A stretch of DNA of 64,000 nucleotides from Rubripirellula lacrimiformis (GCF_007741535.1 NZ_CP036525.1:2790001-2854000), one strand, 5' to 3'; shown: positions 46,481 to 56,366, numbered from the stretch's first letter. Notes: a model not told the origin generated them from the letters alone. Numbers and translations: made by a program.

Positions 46481-47692
46481 ATGTTGCTTACTCGATCCCG
46501 TCCCTGGCGCTCGATCCCTTCTCGCAGCCAGGCTGGTCCGCTTCGCTGTTTGTTCGTAATCACCAGCATGCCAGTAGGCGGCGCTGAAACGCTATTGGTC
46601 AACATGATGCGAAAGATGGATCCAAGCGTGATCCGTCCGGAAGTCGTGTGTTTGAAAGAACCTGGGCCGCTGGGAGAAACGATTGCCGACCAGTTCCCGG
46701 TCCACAGCGGACTGCTATCGAAAAAATGGGATCTGCGTGTCTTGCCTCGACTGGCCACTTTGATGCATCGCCAGCGTGCCGATGTGGTGGTGACCGTCGG
46801 CGCCGGCGACAAAATGTTTTGGGGCCGATTGGCGGCGCATCTAGCCGGCGTCCCCGTCATCATGTCGGCACTTCATTCGACAGGTTGGCCCGATGGGGTC
46901 GGACGATTGAATCGATACTTGACCGGAATCACCGATGGCTTCATCGGCGTTGCCGATTCGCACGGGGAATTCCTAAACGAATTCGAAGGATTTCCCGAGT
47001 CCAAAGTGCATGTGATTCGCAACGGAGTCGATTGCCAGCGTTTTGTGGCCAGCGACGCCGACCGTGCCTCGGTTCGTGAGGAACTCGGTTTGGGATCCGA
47101 CACACCGTTGATCGGCTTGGTTGCCGCGCTGCGAAGTGAGAAAAACCACAGCATGCTGGTTCGCACCGCTGCGGCGCTGCGCAGTCGGCATCCGGACGCT
47201 CACTGGGTGATCGTTGGGGATGGTCCCGAGCGTGCAACGATCGAAGACTTGGCCGAAACACTTGGCGTCGCAGATCGTATTCACATGTTGGGTACGCGAC
47301 ACGATACGCCGCGTTTGGTAGCCGCCCTGGATGTGTTCACGCTGTCTTCGTTGAACGAAGCGTCGCCTGTTTCGATCCTAGAAGCCTTGGCCTGCGAAGT
47401 GCCCGTGGTCGCGACCGACGTTGGTTCCATCAAAGAATCCATCTTGCCAGGCAAAACGGGATGGTTGGTTCCATCGCAGGATCTGGACGCGATGGTCGAT
47501 CGTGTGGATCAACTGCTAAGCGACTCGGCGATGCGCCGCCAAATGGGGAAAGCCGGACGTGATCTCGTCATCCGAACCGGATCACTGGATTCCATGGTCG
47601 ACGGATACACCCGATTGGCCACGCTGCTGTACGACCAAAAAGTAAGCCGACCGGTAGCAGCGTTGGCTGCTACCAAATCGGCTAGCGCTTGA
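46481..47692 (+). CDS. Glycosyltransferase family 4
   Basis: A 403-residue GT-B glycosyltransferase: N-terminal CLFVITSMPVGGAETLLVNM, central VIRNGVDCQRF, and the C-terminal donor-binding domain with VGDGPERATIEDLA, SSLNEASPVSILEALACEVP and EXE-type residues (E...E in NEASPVSILEA). It transfers an activated sugar to a surface glycan or lipid acceptor. It is downstream of the deacetylase in the same operon. The ATG at 46481 is preferred over the TTG at 46475. Confidence 0.93.
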   Translation: MLLTRSRPWRSIPSRSQAGPLRCLFVITSMPVGGAETLLVNMMRKMDPSVIRPEVVCLKEPGPLGETIADQFPVHSGLLSKKWDLRVLPRLATLMHRQRADVVVTVGAGDKMFWGRLAAHLAGVPVIMSALHSTGWPDGVGRLNRYLTGITDGFIGVADSHGEFLNEFEGFPESKVHVIRNGVDCQRFVASDADRASVREELGLGSDTPLIGLVAALRSEKNHSMLVRTAAALRSRHPDAHWVIVGDGPERATIEDLAETLGVADRIHMLGTRHDTPRLVAALDVFTLSSLNEASPVSILEALACEVPVVATDVGSIKESILPGKTGWLVPSQDLDAMVDRVDQLLSDSAMRRQMGKAGRDLVIRTGSLDSMVDGYTRLATLLYDQKVSRPVAALAATKSASA

Positions 47693-47775
47693 TCACTCGT
47701 TCAATCGAATGATCCAAAACTGAAAAGCGACATCGGGATTCCGGTATCGCTGTTTCGAGAGCCCGAAGTCGGGGG

Positions 47776-48399
47776 CTACTTAGCGTCTGCGAATCGCTTC
47801 GACACTGCGTCCCAGTCGACAACGTTCCAGAACGACGAAACGTAATCGGGACGTCGGTTTTGGTAGTTCAGATAGTAGGCGTGTTCCCAAACGTCCAAGC
47901 CCAGGACGGGGATGCCACCGATGCCAGCGACGGCGGCGCCCATCAGCGGGCTGTCTTGGTTGGCGGTGCTGCCGATCTTTAGGCTTCCGCCGTCGACGTA
48001 CAACCATGCCCAGCCGCTGCCGAAACGAGTCGCTGCGGCGGCGGCGAACTGTTCCTTCATGGCGTCAAAGGAACCAAACGCCGAATCGATGGCTGCGGCC
48101 AGATCGCCCGACGGTGCTCCGCCTTTGCCAGGTCCCATGACCGTCCAGAACAAAGAGTGGTTGGCGTGACCGCCACCGTTGTTTCGTACAGCACCCTTCT
48201 TGTCGTCGGGAACCGATGCCATGTCGGAAATCAGGTCTTCGATCGACTTGGATTCGAGGTCGGTGCCGCTGATCGCGTCGTTGACCTTGGTGATGTAAGC
48301 CTGATGGTGCTTGGTGTGGTGGATTTCCATCGTCTTGGCGTCGATGCTGGGCTCGAGAGCGTCGTACGCGTAAGGCAGTTGTGGCAGTGTATAGGCCAT
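47776..48399 (-). CDS. sodA: Superoxide dismutase, Mn-type by residue pattern
   Basis: The 207-residue enzyme dismutates superoxide. Metal ligands are visible in [19 protein letters not shown], and [29 protein letters not shown] and [10 protein letters not shown] carry the Gly and Gln that typify Mn- rather than Fe-specific enzymes, though cambialistic behaviour is possible. The ATG at 48399 has AGGAG about 12 bases upstream. The reading frame extends to 48531 but that part is not conserved. Confidence 0.94.
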   Translation of the reverse strand: MAYTLPQLPYAYDALEPSIDAKTMEIHHTKHHQAYITKVNDAISGTDLESKSIEDLISDMASVPDDKKGAVRNNGGGHANHSLFWTVMGPGKGGAPSGDLAAAIDSAFGSFDAMKEQFAAAAATRFGSGWAWLYVDGGSLKIGSTANQDSPLMGAAVAGIGGIPVLGLDVWEHAYYLNYQNRRPDYVSSFWNVVDWDAVSKRFADAK

Positions 48400-48747
48400 G
48401 GCCGAAGGCTCCTGGAAAGGGGACAATTGGGGGATCGGATGAAACACGTCCCCACTAGTGTCCAGGACGATAGCGATGCGTCCAGCCCCCGCAAGTGCCC
48501 AAAGGGATCTGCACCGCCCGGGACCGCCCAAAACCGCATTCGCCGCCTACCCCGCTGTCCCCCATTCTTACCCAGGTGTCCAGCGAACGTTCGATATCGG
48601 CGGTGTCGCCGTTTCCGCGGCGATCTCTGTGCCTCCATCGCCCAACCGTCATCCATCGGGGCCGTCTACGGACCACTGTCACCACCACCTTGCGGGCGCC
48701 CGAGTTCCAGATTGGGTGGACGCGTCAGGTTCGCTTGGGCAGCCGAA

Positions 48748-51003
48748 CTAGGCTAAATCGGAACGTTTCAGTTCGCCCATCAGATAGCTTCGCATGCTGT
48801 TGATCACTTGGGCGAAGCAGGCGGCGACCTCTTGTCCGCGGCGGTCTCGATTGCGAATCGGCTGCAAGCGGACGTGTACATTCGTCGTCATCACGCCACG
48901 TCGATTCTCACATTCTTTTCGACCCTCACTTAGCGTCAATTGAACATTGACCGCCATTTGTTGGTCGGCCCGTCGGCGGCCACCCCGCGAATACGTGACG
49001 TTCAACTTCAGCGAGACCTGGTCTTCATCGACATGGATGACTTCGGCTTTGTGGTCGGCGATAAAGCCTTTTAGTTTCTCGATCGCCAAGTCGACCGGTA
49101 CCGGTGTGACGATGTCGATCTCGCTGACTGCCGACTGGTTGTGGCCGGTCAACCAGTCCAACCAGCCTCGTGAATTCACGGATTCGGAGCTAGGCGACTG
49201 GACGACATTGCCAGCACCCAACTGGATCACTCGGTTGCGACCATTGTCTTTGGCTTTCAGCAACGCTCGGTCCGACCGCGCCAGGATCGTCTCGGGACTA
49301 TCACCAGCCTGGAATTCAGTGACGCCGAAGCTGGCGGTGACCGCTTCGCCCATCAGACTATCCAGCGGTGTGGATTCCAGAGCGATTCGGATCGCTTCGG
49401 CACGTCTGGTGGCCGTCGCGTTGTCGCAATTGGGGGCCAACAGCAAAAATTCTTCACCACCGTATCGGGCCACCGTGTCGCCGTCACGGCTATGCGAACG
49501 CAGAATCTCGGCAAAGTTCTTCAAGGCCTCGTCGCCCGCCGGATGCCCGTGCACGTCATTGACGCGTTTGAAGTGGTCGATATCACAAATGATCAGGCTG
49601 AAACTTGGACCGCCGGCGCTGGTTGCATCGGTTCGCTCGGCCAACATGTGATCAAAGTGTGCTCGATTGGCGATATTGGTCAACGGATCCAAGGTCGTTT
49701 TGACGTGCAGCGTTTCAAGTTCTTCTTCCAGCGTTGCTTGGTCCGAAAGGTCGCGAACGATCACAATCGTGCCATGGATGCCCGGTGTCGATCCCACCAC
49801 TGGGGAAACTTGAATTTGCACCGGAGTCGGGGTGCGGCCTGGCTGTTCGATCAACATCGAATGGGTTGATGCAGTGCCGCTGTCCAAACAGTCACGCACG
49901 AAGCTTTCGCAATCGTCGCGTGTCTGGTCCTGTTGACGAAGTCGCAGCGATTCGTTGCTCCATGATTGTCCAACGATCGCTTCGGGAGCGATCGAGGTCA
50001 GATGTTGCATCGTGGCGTTCCACTGGATGATGGTGCCCTCGGCATCGGTAAATGCGATGCCGTCCTTCAGGTTCCCGATCAGTTGTTGATGGAACAACGA
50101 TTCACGTGAACTGGCTCTGCCAGCGTCGGATGGCATCGAGTTGTCGGCTGGTGCCGCACCCCAAAGATGAGGCCCCGAGCCTTTGTGCAGTTGTCGCAGC
50201 CATCGATCGACAACGATTTGCTGAAGCATTTCTGGACGTGCTTCTAGCATCCGGCTGAAATCTCTGACCAATTCGGGATCAAATTGCGAGGCTCCGCCCT
50301 GCATCAATTCTTGGATCGCCCGCTCGCGGCTCATCGCTCGGCGGTAAACGGTGTCCGTGGTCATCGCATCGAACGCATCGGCGATCGCCAACATTCGTGA
50401 ACCGATCGGCAGTGCGTCGCCACGTGGACCTTCCTCATGCCGACGGCTGTCAAACCAAGTGTTGGCGTAGCGGACGATGTCCAATAGATCTTGGTCGCTG
50501 GTGCAGCCGCGAAGAATCTCGCAGCCCAGTTCGGGAATCAATTCCATCGACAGTTGTTCGTCGACCGAAAGTTTGCCGGGTTTGCGAAGAATACGGTCTG
50601 GGATGCCAATCTTTCCCAAGTCGTGCAGCAACGCGGCCACTTCGATGCGATCGCGGGTGTCGCTGTCCAAGCCCAGTCGTTCTGCCCATGCCGAACAGGA
50701 AAGTGCGACACGAAGACAATGGCCGGCTGTGGCAGCGTGTTTGGTCCGAAGCGAATAGAACAACGATGTTGCCATGCCCAACCGGACCACCGCCAGTCGG
50801 TTCTCGAAAGGTTGGTCCTCGCTGGCGCTGGCAGTCGCTTGGGGGGCCGAATCCCGCAGGCCAGCCAATAGGTCGCCGACCCGTTCGAATCCGGCTTCCT
50901 GCACGTGGCCTTGCGAATCAGAAGCGCCCACCGCCTGCACAGGCACCGCAAAGTCGGTTGCCGTCAGCGAAGATAGCGCGGTTGTCGAGGTTATGTCGGT
51001 CAT
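48748..51003 (-). CDS. Degenerate HD-GYP, PAS and GGDEF multidomain signalling protein
   Basis: This 751-residue protein has an N-terminal HD-GYP-like region (HCLRVALSCSAWAERL, ALLHDLGKIGIPDRIL, IADAFDAMTTDTVYRRAM), a PAS domain (DGIAFTDAEGTIIQWNATM), and a GGDEF domain with YGGEEF and an upstream RxxD inhibitory site (RDGD five residues before). A C-terminal region of about 130 residues, possibly PilZ-unrelated, has no recognised family. The GGDEF site looks able to make c-di-GMP. In the HD-GYP part the metal-binding HH and GYP motifs are missing, so phosphodiesterase activity is unlikely. It is divergent from an ECF sigma factor gene. The ATG at 51003 is the start. Confidence 0.88.
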   Translation of the reverse strand: MTDITSTTALSSLTATDFAVPVQAVGASDSQGHVQEAGFERVGDLLAGLRDSAPQATASASEDQPFENRLAVVRLGMATSLFYSLRTKHAATAGHCLRVALSCSAWAERLGLDSDTRDRIEVAALLHDLGKIGIPDRILRKPGKLSVDEQLSMELIPELGCEILRGCTSDQDLLDIVRYANTWFDSRRHEEGPRGDALPIGSRMLAIADAFDAMTTDTVYRRAMSRERAIQELMQGGASQFDPELVRDFSRMLEARPEMLQQIVVDRWLRQLHKGSGPHLWGAAPADNSMPSDAGRASSRESLFHQQLIGNLKDGIAFTDAEGTIIQWNATMQHLTSIAPEAIVGQSWSNESLRLRQQDQTRDDCESFVRDCLDSGTASTHSMLIEQPGRTPTPVQIQVSPVVGSTPGIHGTIVIVRDLSDQATLEEELETLHVKTTLDPLTNIANRAHFDHMLAERTDATSAGGPSFSLIICDIDHFKRVNDVHGHPAGDEALKNFAEILRSHSRDGDTVARYGGEEFLLLAPNCDNATATRRAEAIRIALESTPLDSLMGEAVTASFGVTEFQAGDSPETILARSDRALLKAKDNGRNRVIQLGAGNVVQSPSSESVNSRGWLDWLTGHNQSAVSEIDIVTPVPVDLAIEKLKGFIADHKAEVIHVDEDQVSLKLNVTYSRGGRRRADQQMAVNVQLTLSEGRKECENRRGVMTTNVHVRLQPIRNRDRRGQEVAACFAQVINSMRSYLMGELKRSDLA

Positions 51004-51306
51004 GCAGAGCTGGCAATCTTGGTGCAACGGTAGTCAGTGTCAGAGCTACTGAAATCTAGGTTACGCAGGACCGTTGATCGCGAAATGTCGCGGAAACGTC
51101 ACGACTTGCCAGGGTTCAGTTGGTCGGCAGGGCGCGATCACGACGAATATCGGGGAATGCTTGCGATTCACCCCCGCGCTACCTACCATGCAAATACCCT
51201 CATCGTCGTTTTGTCGCCTCGCATTCGCAGTTTTTTAGATTGCCGCGACGCGAATTCTGGCGGTGGGGTCCGGTTCTCCCCGAACGTCGGGGGCGGTTCT
51301 TCTCGC
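51004..51306. other. Divergent promoter region between signalling gene and sigma factor
   Basis: About 300 bases, expected to contain promoters in both directions. A frame stays open across it in phase with the sigma-factor gene, but its composition does not look coding. No promoter box was confidently identified. Confidence 0.4.
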
Positions 51307-51894
51307 ATGATCGTTGGTGCTTTTCGAGTGAGTCTCTCAGAGGTCGATCGGCTACTGCTTCAACGATGCTTGGACCAAGCTCCACGCGCGTGGCAAGATT
51401 TCGTAGACCGATTTCTTGGTCTGGTGGTGCACGTCGCCAACCATACATCCCAGTCTCGTGGCATCACGATCGACCGCGCAACGCGGGATGATCTGGTCGC
51501 CGAAGTCTTTCTGACTTTGGTGGGGAACGATTTTGCCGTGCTCAGGCGGTTTCGACGAAACTGCTCGTTGGCGACTTACTTGACGGTGGTCTCACGACGC
51601 GTCATCGCACGGCGATTGGCAAAGTTGCGATCACACGCCGCTGGCGGTGAAGCGTCCGTCGATGCGGAATCCAAGCACGCAGACCATCGGTCCATCGAAT
51701 CGAGAATCGCGGACAAGGACGAAGTGCAGCGGTTGATGCAGCAGCTGGGGCCCGTCGAAGCCAACGTCGTACGGATGTATCACCTGGAAGGCCGAAGTTA
51801 CCAAGAGATCAGCCAGGTCGTCGGCGTCAAGGAAAACAGCGTCGGACCCATGTTGAGTCGAGCCCGCCAAAAAATGCGGAACGGCCGCCCCTAA
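51307..51894 (+). CDS. ECF-type RNA polymerase sigma factor
   Basis: The 195-residue protein has sigma-70 region 2 (DDLVAEVFLTLVGNDFAVL, LATYLTVVSRRVIARRLAKL) and region 4 (LEGRSYQEISQVVGVKENSV and GPMLSRARQKMR). No anti-sigma factor or membrane partner is adjacent. The ATG at 51307 is chosen over the longer frame from 51037, whose extra 90 residues show no conserved features. Target promoters are unknown. Confidence 0.85.
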   Translation: MIVGAFRVSLSEVDRLLLQRCLDQAPRAWQDFVDRFLGLVVHVANHTSQSRGITIDRATRDDLVAEVFLTLVGNDFAVLRRFRRNCSLATYLTVVSRRVIARRLAKLRSHAAGGEASVDAESKHADHRSIESRIADKDEVQRLMQQLGPVEANVVRMYHLEGRSYQEISQVVGVKENSVGPMLSRARQKMRNGRP

Positions 51895-51912
51895 CAAGCC
51901 TCTCCGATTTTA

Positions 51913-52084
51913 CGTAGGGCAACTCGCCAAGAGTTTGCCGATTTCGTGAGCCGTGATCGCGTGAGCGGCCGGGAATCCCGCGAATGCCCGCGGCCTCACA
52001 ATCAGCGGCCTCACAATCAGCGGCCTCACCGTTGCTGTTGAAAGTTCGACTAAATCGACAACCCGTTGGCATCCTTCGCTACGA
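51913..52084. repeat. Diverged single copy of the 171-bp palindromic element
   Basis: It shares TCGCCAAGAGTTTGCCGATT, GTGAGCCGTGATCGCGTGAG, GCGGCCGGGAAT and the GTTCGACTAAATCGACAACC end with the array at 19.8-21.9 kb. Imperfect inverted ends (CGTAGGGCAACTCGCCAA and, in complement, CGTAGCGAAGGATGCCAA) bound it. A short internal duplication of CAATCAGCGGCCTCA is present. It is located between the sigma-factor gene and clpS. Confidence 0.85.
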
Positions 52085-52155
52085 ACGCGGGAGCATGCCT
52101 GCTTCACGCGGCCTGCCCCGCTTGGGGTGCGATTGACTGACGAGCGGTCGGCGAC

Positions 52156-52497
52156 CTAGCTGATCGGTTCGATCGTGGCCGACATGCTGCCCTTGCAGCT
52201 GGCGATCAATTCGTCCTTCCCAAAGGCATGGATCTGGTCGCGTTTCAGTTCGGCGTGTTCCAGCGTCGTGGTCAAGCAAATCGCCTTGCCGCCGTTGTCG
52301 ACCTGTTTTGCGATCTGGAATCCCATTTCGATGGGATGATGAAACAACCGTTTCATCATCAGCACGACGTAGTCGTAGCTGTGATCGGCATCGTCCCATA
52401 GGACGACGTTGTACCGAGGTTGCTTCTTCGGCTTTTGTTTCTGTTCTCGTTTGAGCTCCACTTCGGGCTCGGCCACCATCGTTTGCTGATCTGCCAT
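52156..52497 (-). CDS. clpS: ATP-dependent Clp protease adaptor ClpS
   Basis: The 113-residue adaptor has a Lys/Gln-rich N-terminal tail and the ClpS core: YNVVLWDDADHSYDYVV, MKRLFHHP, the ICLTTTLEHAELKRDQ helix and a C-terminal strand. ClpS delivers N-degron substrates to ClpAP; the hydrophobic pocket motif lies around DDADHSYDYVV. ClpA is not adjacent. The start is the ATG at 52497. Confidence 0.93.
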   Translation of the reverse strand: MADQQTMVAEPEVELKREQKQKPKKQPRYNVVLWDDADHSYDYVVLMMKRLFHHPIEMGFQIAKQVDNGGKAICLTTTLEHAELKRDQIHAFGKDELIASCKGSMSATIEPIS

Positions 52498-52639
52498 TAT
52501 CGATCATGCTCCTTGCAATCTGAACTTGACTGGCTCAACCGCTGGACTTGACCCTGATTCTCGGCCACCGCGATTGACGCCTATATTGTAGCGCGGTCGC
52601 ATAGCGATCGGCAGTCCCAAAAATGAACGAAAATCCAAG

Positions 52640-54034
52640 ATGAATTCGAACATGTCGACTAACTCTTTGCTGGAATCCCTGGAAAAAAACGCCCCACGCC
52701 ATCTGGAGGAACTGATTCAGTGGCTTCGGATCCCAAGCGTTAGCAGCGATTCAACCCACAAAGACGACGTGATCGAAGCAGCCACTTGGTTGGCGGACAA
52801 GTTCCGCGGGGCAGGACTGGCGGTCGAAATTTTGCCCACCGAAGGCCATCCGATGGTGTTGGCAGAGACTCCGCCGGTCGACGGTGCACCCGTGGTGGTC
52901 GTTTACGGGCATTATGACGTCCAACCGGTCGAACCCTTGGACCAGTGGATCACTGGACCATTCGAACCGACCGTCCGTCAGGGCAACCTGTATGCCCGCG
53001 GTGCGACCGATGACAAAGGCCAAGTGCTGACGCACGTCCAGAGTGTTTGCGACGCGCTGGCCGAAGGACGCCCCCTGCCGATCCAGATCAAGTTCCTGAT
53101 CGAAGGCGAAGAAGAGGTCGGCAGCGAAAATCTGGAACGGATGTTGCCCGACTTGGCCGAGCGGATGGCATGCGACTGTGTCGTGATCAGCGACAGTGGG
53201 CAGTACTCCGACGGACAACCGGCCATCACGTACGGTTTGCGAGGCATCGCCACCTACGAATTGAAAATCGATGGTCCCAGCCAAGATTTGCACAGCGGTT
53301 CATTCGGTGGTGCCGTTATGAACCCGGCGATCGCACTGTCGCACGTCTTGTCGTCGATCGTCGATTCCAATGGGCGAATCCAGTTGCCCGGGTACTACGA
53401 CGACGTGGTGGAACTGAGCGATCAGGAACGGAAAGCTTGGCAAGCGCTGCCGATCGACGAAGCCGCCTTTGCAAAGTCGATCGGCGTCGACGAATTGTTC
53501 GGTGAATCAGGCTTCACCGCCGATGAACGCCGCTGGGCACGGCCAACCTTCGACGTCAACGGCATCACTGCCGGACACCAAGGGGAAGGCGTCAAGACCA
53601 TCATCCCTGCCACGGCATCGGCCAAGTTCAGCTTCCGATTGGTGCCCAACCAAGATCCCAAGAAAGTCACTGCATCGCTGGAAACACACTTGGCCCAGCA
53701 CATGCCACCGGGCGTCCGTTACACGCTGACCCCCGACCACGGTGCACCGGGAATGTTGGCCGATACCCAAAGCCGGTTCATGGCCGCGGCAAACCATGCG
53801 ATCGAAGCCGCGTTCGGGAAAAAGCCCGTTCTGATTCGCGAAGGCGGATCGATCCCGATCGTGACCCGTTTCCAAGAAGTGCTTCAGTGCGATTGCCTGT
53901 TGCTCGGCTGGGGACTGTCGGACGATAACGCCCATAGCCCGAACGAAAAATTCCGCATCGCCGACTATCACCGGGGCATCCGTGCGTCGGCGCTGCTGTG
54001 GGACGAACTGGGCAAACTCAAGTCGGCACCCTAG
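52640..54034 (+). CDS. M20-family metallopeptidase (dipeptidase)
   Basis: This 464-residue zinc peptidase has YGHYDVQPVEP (first metal His), YARGATDDKGQVL (bridging Asp), FLIEGEEEVGS (catalytic Glu pair), and a dimerisation insert with DLHSGSFGG. The motifs and length fit dipeptidase/CNDP-like M20 proteins that hydrolyse dipeptides. It is cytoplasmic (no signal peptide). serS follows 60 bases downstream. Confidence 0.93.
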   Translation: MNSNMSTNSLLESLEKNAPRHLEELIQWLRIPSVSSDSTHKDDVIEAATWLADKFRGAGLAVEILPTEGHPMVLAETPPVDGAPVVVVYGHYDVQPVEPLDQWITGPFEPTVRQGNLYARGATDDKGQVLTHVQSVCDALAEGRPLPIQIKFLIEGEEEVGSENLERMLPDLAERMACDCVVISDSGQYSDGQPAITYGLRGIATYELKIDGPSQDLHSGSFGGAVMNPAIALSHVLSSIVDSNGRIQLPGYYDDVVELSDQERKAWQALPIDEAAFAKSIGVDELFGESGFTADERRWARPTFDVNGITAGHQGEGVKTIIPATASAKFSFRLVPNQDPKKVTASLETHLAQHMPPGVRYTLTPDHGAPGMLADTQSRFMAAANHAIEAAFGKKPVLIREGGSIPIVTRFQEVLQCDCLLLGWGLSDDNAHSPNEKFRIADYHRGIRASALLWDELGKLKSAP

Positions 54035-54094
54035 CATCTGCGTCACTCATTCTCTTTCATTCGCGAACACTCGATACCTCGAAGACCTACCGTC

Positions 54095-55369
54095 ATGCTC
54101 GATCGAAAATTCATCATTCAGAACTCGCAACTTGTCAGCGAAAACTGTGTCCGCCGAGGTGTCACCTGCGATGTCGATCGTTTGGTTGCGTTGGATTCGC
54201 AGCGGCTAGAGAAACTGCGGTTGGCGGAAGAGTTGAATCGGCAGGCCAACGACACCAGCAAACAGATCCCCAAAGCAGCCGATCAGGATGCTCGACAAGC
54301 CTTGATCGAACAGGGGCGTAAACTGCGTGAACAGAAAGATGCCGCTCAAAAAGAACACGACGAACTAGAACTGGCGATCTTGGAAATTCAGTCCGAGATT
54401 CCCAACCTGACTCACCCCGATATTCCTACCGGCGGTGAAGATGACGCCAAGGAACTGTCGTTTGGAAAGACGCCCAAACCAGCTTTCGATTTCAAACCGC
54501 TGGACCATATTCAGCTGGGCGAAAAGCATGACCTGTTCGACTTCGAAGCCGGCGCGCGAGTTTCCGGCGCAGGCTTCTATTACCTAAAGAACGAAGCAGT
54601 CCGTTTGGATCTGGCGCTTCAGCAGTTCGCGATCAGCCTGTTGTCGGATCGTGGATTCACGCCGGTGACGACTCCCGACTTGGCGCTGACGCACATCCTG
54701 CAGGGCATCGGTTTCAATCCGCGCGGTCCAGAAACTCAGATCTATAGCGTTGAAAACACCGAACTGAACTTGGTCGGTACCGCCGAAATCACCTTAGGCG
54801 GCATGTTGGCGGGGCAAACGATCGACGCCGAATCGCTTCCGCTGAAATTCTGTGGACTCAGCCACTGTTTCCGAACCGAAGCCGGCGCCGCTGGTCGGGC
54901 TTCCAAGGGACTGTACCGCGTCCACCAGTTCACCAAGGTCGAAATGTTCGCCTTCACGGCGCCCAGCGAAAGCGACGCGACCCACGAAATGATGCGCTCG
55001 TTGGAATGCGAAATCTTTGACGCGTTGGAAGTCCCCTACCGAGTCGTCGACACAGCAAGCGGCGATCTGGGCGGACCCGCCTATCGCAAGTATGACCTAG
55101 AGGCATGGATGCCTGGCCGTGGCGACGGCGGCGAGTGGGGCGAAGTCACCAGCACCAGCAACTGTACCGATTACCAATCCCGTCGCCTCAATGTCCGTTC
55201 CAAACAGGCCGGACAGAAGGGCACCGAGTTTGTTCACACCCTGAACGGAACCGCCGTCGCCACCGGTCGTGCCATGATTGCGATCATGGAAAACCACCAG
55301 CAATCCGATGGCACGATCAATGTCCCCGCAGTGCTCCGGCCCTGGGTCGGAAAGGACACGATCGGCTAG
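54095..55369 (+). CDS. serS: Serine-tRNA ligase
   Basis: The 424-residue class II synthetase charges tRNA-Ser. It has the N-terminal coiled-coil arm (about residues 30-100, with RLEKLRLAEELNRQANDTSK-like heptads), motif 2 LSHCFRTEAGAAG with ASKGLYRVHQFTKVEMF, and motif 3 NGTAVATGRAMIAIMENHQ. Length matches the family. No T-box leader was seen. Confidence 0.97.
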   Translation: MLDRKFIIQNSQLVSENCVRRGVTCDVDRLVALDSQRLEKLRLAEELNRQANDTSKQIPKAADQDARQALIEQGRKLREQKDAAQKEHDELELAILEIQSEIPNLTHPDIPTGGEDDAKELSFGKTPKPAFDFKPLDHIQLGEKHDLFDFEAGARVSGAGFYYLKNEAVRLDLALQQFAISLLSDRGFTPVTTPDLALTHILQGIGFNPRGPETQIYSVENTELNLVGTAEITLGGMLAGQTIDAESLPLKFCGLSHCFRTEAGAAGRASKGLYRVHQFTKVEMFAFTAPSESDATHEMMRSLECEIFDALEVPYRVVDTASGDLGGPAYRKYDLEAWMPGRGDGGEWGEVTSTSNCTDYQSRRLNVRSKQAGQKGTEFVHTLNGTAVATGRAMIAIMENHQQSDGTINVPAVLRPWVGKDTIG

Positions 55370-55372
55370 CGA

Positions 55373-56017
55373 TCAATCGGCCAAGCCCAGGCGGACGGCG
55401 CGGACGGCGGCGTCGGTTCGATCGGTCGCCTTGGTCTTTCGCAGGATGTTTTGAACATGCTCCTTGACCGTTTCCACGCTGATCACAAGTGACTTTGCGA
55501 TCTCTTTGTTGCTAAGCCCAAACGCCACGTGACGCAGGACCTGGCCTTCGCGACCGGTCAGCGGCAGTTCGGGCGGCAGGTCGCGGGGATTGATTTCCTG
55601 GCCCATCAATTTTGACAGCCGCAGCAGTCGGCTGTCGGGCGGCGGCGGCTGATCGCTGGCGATGCGTTGCAATGTAGGCAGCAACGACGTTGCAAGCGTG
55701 TCTTTCAATAAGTAATCGTAGACTCCCAACGCTGCCGCCCGAGCGATGTAAGTCGGGTTGTCGTAGGCGCTAAACACGACCACCTGCAGATTCGGATGAT
55801 CGGCCCGCAACTGCTGTGTCGCGGCCAACCCGTCCTGCGATGGCATGCGAATGTCCATCAGCACGACGTCACAAGTGGATTCGCCCGTCATTGCCTCGAC
55901 TGCCTGTTCGCCGCTGGCGAACGAACCTGCCCAGTGATGGCCTGCCGATTCCAATATTTCTGCGATCCCCAAACGAGTCACTTCGTGGTCGTCGACGATC
56001 ATTACCCTCAGTGTCAT
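55373..56017 (-). CDS. NarL/FixJ-family response regulator
   Basis: The 214-residue regulator has a receiver domain (MIVDDHEVTRLGIAEIL, phospho-acceptor Asp in VVLMDIRMPSQDG, Lys in LLKDTLA) and a LuxR-type DNA-binding domain (LTGREGQVLRHVAFGLSNKE and IAKSLVISVETVKEHVQNIL). No sensor kinase is nearby. The ATG at 56017 is chosen because the receiver starts immediately; its gene is convergent with serS, only a few bases apart. Confidence 0.93.
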   Translation of the reverse strand: MTLRVMIVDDHEVTRLGIAEILESAGHHWAGSFASGEQAVEAMTGESTCDVVLMDIRMPSQDGLAATQQLRADHPNLQVVVFSAYDNPTYIARAAALGVYDYLLKDTLATSLLPTLQRIASDQPPPPDSRLLRLSKLMGQEINPRDLPPELPLTGREGQVLRHVAFGLSNKEIAKSLVISVETVKEHVQNILRKTKATDRTDAAVRAVRLGLAD

Positions 56018-56166
56018 ACGCTGTGCGTCCGTTTCTGCAGTCGAAGCCAATTGAAATCCGTTTCTGATCGGCAAAAATTCCCATGGATGTCGACTATTGT
56101 TCACTGGGTGAACGGATTGCACCAGCGGGTCACCGCAATTCGTTCGGCAAGCCCCAAATCCCGCTG

Positions 56167-56366
56167 CGAAATCGAGTTTCCAGGCACCTCAGCCACCCCC
56201 TTTCGTCCAGTCCGTTAGCCGCATTTACACGTCGTCCCTCCGCTCTCCTGCCTCCCCTCTCCCCCACGAAATCGAGTTTCCAGGTCTATCAGCCACCCCC
56301 TTTAGTCCAACCCGTTAGCCGCATTTACACGTTGTCCCTCCGCTCTCCTGCCTCCCCTCTCCCCCA
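56167..56366. repeat. Two tandem copies of a 100-bp unit
   Basis: A unit beginning CGAAATCGAGTTTCCAGG (56167) is repeated at 56267 with few mismatches. Both contain TTAGCCGCATTTACACG and a pyrimidine-rich stretch CTCTCCTGCCTCCCCTCTCC. The second copy runs into the hairpin. Confidence 0.9.

Noticed and set aside
51037-51306. 90-residue N-terminal extension of the sigma factor
   Set aside because: Composition is not protein-like, and sigma region 2 starts shortly after the ATG at 51307.
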